Assembly: GCF_018687715.1 (NCBI RefSeq)
Contig: NC_056757.1
Coordinates: forward strand, 7,954,501 to 8,018,500
Direction of reading: 5' to 3'
From: Carya illinoinensis
Lineage: Eukaryota > Streptophyta > Magnoliopsida > Fagales > Juglandaceae
Length of the DNA stretch: 64,000 nt
Shown here: positions 60,603-64,000 of the stretch, one piece after another
Numbering within the stretch: the stretch's first letter is position 1
Layout of the letters: each line of letters opens with the position of its first letter
Notes under the pieces: model-generated
Told to the model about the DNA's origin: nothing
The model's database searches: none
Seen by the model: only the letters and a program-made list of their open reading frames with translations
Program-made: the position numbers and the translations under genes

Positions 60603-60611
60603 TAATGGTAA

Positions 60612-62500
60612 ATATAGATCTAGAAGGCTTGAGGTTGATGAAGTCAATGGCGTCACATGGGGCACATGCACTAATTGTTTGATTGTGGGCAGTGGGGACC
60701 TACGTAATGTTTAAGGGGGCCATGAGTTTTTAAAAAAATTTAAAATATACATTATATTTTATTTATAATTTTATAAATATAGTAAATGGCCCCCTAAAAA
60801 AATTTACACTCTCTATATGTTTTTTAAAATTTTCTAAAATTTCAATATATTTAAAAATATTTTTCGTCAATTTTTTTCTTATAGTATCGAAATTTTGTAT
60901 AATTTTTATATATTATTTATTATCAAGGATGTGGTCTTACCAAAATTAAATTAAAACTAAGTTTAGAAAAAGTAATAAACTTATTAGTATGAATTTTCAA
61001 GTTTTTTTTAATACAATATTAAACTTCTTAATACGAAATCTAAAGTCAAAAGATAAGAAAAATCATTTAAGGTTTATAATTTATATGAAAAATGGTTGAG
61101 ATTTTATCCTTTAAACTTCATTGAGCAAAAAAAAAAAAAAAAGGAAGGTCTCAATTATAACATTATATGTTTAATGTGATATAAAAATATTTAGATTTTG
61201 CATGAAACTTGATAAACTAACTTACAAAGTAGAATTAAAAATGACATTTTAAAAGACCACTTGATAGTTTCTATGAAACAAATAAATTATAAATATTTCC
61301 TTATAAAAATAATAATAGATTAATATTATTCCATAAAATATTATCGTCAGAAATTTGAAACATATATTAAGTTGTGTTTTTAAAAATTTTATTTCTATTT
61401 ATATGTTACAAATTATTGAGATCTAATTTTATATATAGTTATATTTTATAATTTTTTAGTTTCTTTTTATTTTATATAAGCATGTCATATAATAAAAAAG
61501 TTGGCTCCCCTCATAAAAGTTTTTGATTCTGCCACTGATTGTGGGTGACTAGAAAGCAATAGCAAACGACTCTAAAAAATTCGACTCGCTACACAGTCAT
61601 TCCATTTAAATGAGGTGGTATTGCTCTATCAACTTTTACGTTTTTCTTTGAAAAATAATAATAGATGATCCAATAATAATAAAAAGTAATAGAATTATGT
61701 GATGAAAATAAGATAGAAATGTGATATATAACTTTTTGACTTTTCCTATCTAGAAAAGAATAAAAGATACAAAACCTAAGAGAAACGAAGAGAGAAAATA
61801 GGATAGAGAAAGAAGAAGAAGGAATGATCCACCCTCTAATCGTTTCTTAGAGAGAATGGATCAATATATGAAATGGTGAAAAAAAAAGACTCCCCTCTCT
61901 AAGAGGAAAGTGAAAGCATTGCATATTTTGAATTTTTAGAAGGAAAATTGGAGGCTTGTTTTTTTATTCAACTACTTGTTGAATAAAAAAACACATCCAT
62001 CTCATATTGATAAAAAGATAAACAAAGAATAAAACAACACATCCATCTCATACACACGATGCCTAGTCCATCTTACTGATAACTTTTTTACCCTCTGTTG
62101 GCTAAATTGACCCCATCACTCGGTTTGGAAGGATGCATTTCTCTAAATTAGTTCTATAGTTTTCTCCTTCGTCCACCGTGAAGAGCTAACAAAATATCAA
62201 ATATTCAAAATTTAAAAACCAAAGCAAAGTAAAATAAACAAAAGATAATTAAAAGAACAGATATGGAAGGGTGGCAAAAGTCAATGATTGGGTGGCCAAT
62301 CTAACCCAATCTATTTTTTTTAGGTATGCTTTCTTCTTTTCATTTTTTCTGCTGATTTTTTTTTTTTAATATTTGTTTTCGATTTTACTTTTTTGTATGC
62401 TATGGCACACTCCAAGGATTTAATAGGGCGCATGCGTGTTGGGAATTTTAAGCTTTTAAGTAGAAGTTCAACTTGGAACGATCTATGATTGTATCGTAAG
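60612..62500. other. Gene-free AT-rich spacer
   Basis: Long AT-only stretches (60720-61500) with an A run near 61127-61141. Purine-rich GAGAGAAG text near 61770-61870 may be a worn transcribed region, but no reading frame supports it. Confidence 0.5.
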
Positions 62501-63900
62501 AAGCACAACTATTGATAACTAGGAAGTCCATTCTTAGGGGAGAAATGGACAACGCCAAGCGAGCTTAAGGCCCATGGGCCCAAACCGCAGGGCCAAGCAA
62601 ACCCCACTATGGTAGACCCATGGGGTGTCGACGAGGAAACTTGCGGTAGTAGGAATGGCTACGGGTTCAATGTCCCCATCATAGCATGGGCAAGTGTCGG
62701 ATCACCTAGGGGAAGGAAAGGCGGCCACTATGCTATGAACAATGTAGCTGGGTGGAGGTAAGTTGAAAAGTAGGATCACCAATCCAGATAGTCCATTTTC
62801 CTTTTTCTATATATCATCCAACAATGAATCTAACTTGGGCATTAGAGGCTACCCCCTAAAAACCAAAGGTTAGTCCATTTGTAGAAATCGAGCAAGGTAG
62901 TATGTGTGTCCAAATTGTCGTTAATAGTTGACACCATCTGTGGAATCAAGATAACTTTATCGCGCTATGCCTACTGCCACATGCTTCTAAGCACTCCTTG
63001 GCTGAAGAGCCATGATAAGGGGAGAGTCGTCCATCAATGATAAGGAATGAAGATTCAAAGAAATGGATGAGAAGCTAGGAAAGATGGATACATAAATGAA
63101 GGTCCTATAGAAGGAGAATGAGGCCTTGTAAGGGAGAAGTGAAGAGCTCGTGAGAGAGACGGACCAAGACCAACTCACGCACATTGATGAGGAGTCACTA
63201 AGGGAGGCTGATGTTGCCCCCAACTATAAGGAATAGAGGTAAAGGATGCACGATGGCTTACATAACCTTATAGACAAATATGAGGAAATGACAAAATGCG
63301 TGGGGACATTGTCATTCGTAGATAATCTACTCAGAACGACCAACCTGCCATATAGCACGGAAATCATGGCAGTGCCACTCCCTCCAAAGTTCAAGGTCCC
63401 GCACATCAAGTGGTAAGACGGGTCAAAAGACCTCGTCGAACACTTGGAACTTTTAAAGTCCACATGACCCTTCAAGAATTTCCTATGGAAATTGAGTGTC
63501 ACACCTTCCTGTTGACTATCAGAGGAATAGTGAGAGGCTAGTTTGGGAATTTGAAGTCGAGTTAATCACCAACTTTGAAGAATTAGGTAGATATTTCTTG
63601 ACCCAGTTCAACCCTAGTTAATAGCATCGGTAGCCCGTTGTGTTCTTGCTCACAGCAAGACAATAAGGAGATGAGAGTTTGAAGATGTGCCTAGCACGAT
63701 TCAACAAGGAGTGCTTGACAGAAGATGATTAAGACCAAAAAATAATATTGGTTGTACTCTTTGGGGTTTATGGCCAAGGAGCCTGTTCATGGTCGAGTTA
63801 GTACGAAAGACGCCAATGACACTAAGGGAGTTTATGGACAGGGTTGACGACTTCATCAATGTAGAGGACATGCTAAAACTGCTTATCGACCCGAATAAGG
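62501..63900 (+). mobile_element. Ty3/gypsy relic: 5' region and gag
   Basis: 62520-62960 has LTR-like text (GGCCCATGGGCCC, GCATTAGAGGCTACCCCC) ending in GACACCATCTGTGGAATC, like the boundary before gag in Tat-type elements. From 62960 a gag follows on the plus strand, with stops. It runs SLREADVAPNY, HNLIDKYEEMTK, STEIMAVPLPPKFKVP, HLELLKST and the clean piece at 63789-63900 (MTLREFMDRVDDFINVED). The same blocks occur at 12700-13400, so both are one family. Truncated on the right by other sequence. Confidence 0.75.
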
Positions 63901-64000
63901 GTGTAGCCAGTTTGATTTGGTTAGATTTTGTATATTTTTTAGAATCGAACTGGTATACACCAGTTTTGAGAATTTAAGAACTGATATCGGATTGATCTAC
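63898..64000. repeat. Partial hAT-like MITE at window edge
   Basis: GGGTGTAGCCAGTTTGATTT resembles the GGGTGTAA(A)TCGGTC ends of the elements at 44721 and 49114, and it interrupts the gag text. The other end is beyond the window, so this is tentative. Confidence 0.4.

Noticed and set aside
1..64000. Organelle insertion, rRNA or functional tRNA genes
   Set aside because: I saw no chloroplast, mitochondrial or rRNA text and no foldable tRNA on either strand by eye. A tRNAscan and organelle BLAST would settle it.

Overview
This is a plant nuclear genome window. It is AT-rich, with GT-AG spliced genes of eudicot type and a dense load of LTR retrotransposons, LINEs, SINEs and MITEs. Three host genes are supported: a PABP-interacting two-RRM protein (CID8-13 class), a PADRE/DUF4228 protein, and a GROWTH-REGULATING FACTOR with an intact miR396 site. 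A MITE family ending in GTTTGGATAGTGAGATGAG recurs at least seven times. From memory it resembles repeats of walnut/hickory-type Fagales, so a woody eudicot is my inference, with Juglandaceae a weak guess.

Layout. 1-23 kb has no intact gene. It holds a 5'-truncated Ty1/copia element (1575-4856), a SINE with a perfect 15-bp target-site duplication (7440-7540), a hAT-like MITE, and a composite Ty3/gypsy relic with two divergent LTR-like repeats (10940-15100). That relic encloses a LINE ORF1-like stretch, a gag remnant and an antisense ORF remnant. Next come PIF/Harbinger-like and MULE-like MITEs and a second SINE. 23.5-32.6 kb is the CID gene: ten coding exons, 389 aa, with a 6.6-kb intron 8 that has absorbed a LINE reverse-transcriptase fragment, a (GA)n tract and a MULE-like MITE. 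32.6-42 kb is intergenic with several MITEs. 42.08-42.57 kb is the single-exon PADRE gene. 44.16-49.92 kb is a complete-length but dead Ty3/gypsy element with 5-bp target duplications (GTTGT) and at least three nested MITEs. 50.69-53.31 kb (minus strand) is the GRF gene in four exons, 561 aa. 53.4-64 kb is intergenic. It includes two unusual minisatellite arrays with 58-bp and 70-76-bp units (56.1-57.7 kb), another MULE-like MITE and a second gypsy gag relic.

The three host genes are not an operon or pathway; they are ordinary neighbours separated by repeats. The CID protein is expected to act with poly(A)-binding protein on mRNA. The GRF is expected to be a nuclear transcription factor tuned by miR396. 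The PADRE protein is expected to be membrane-anchored through N-terminal acylation. I did not find a new multi-gene system. The most unusual structures are the paired minisatellites at 56.1-57.7 kb, the antisense ORF in the gypsy relic, and the datable order of insertions inside the 44-50 kb retrotransposon.
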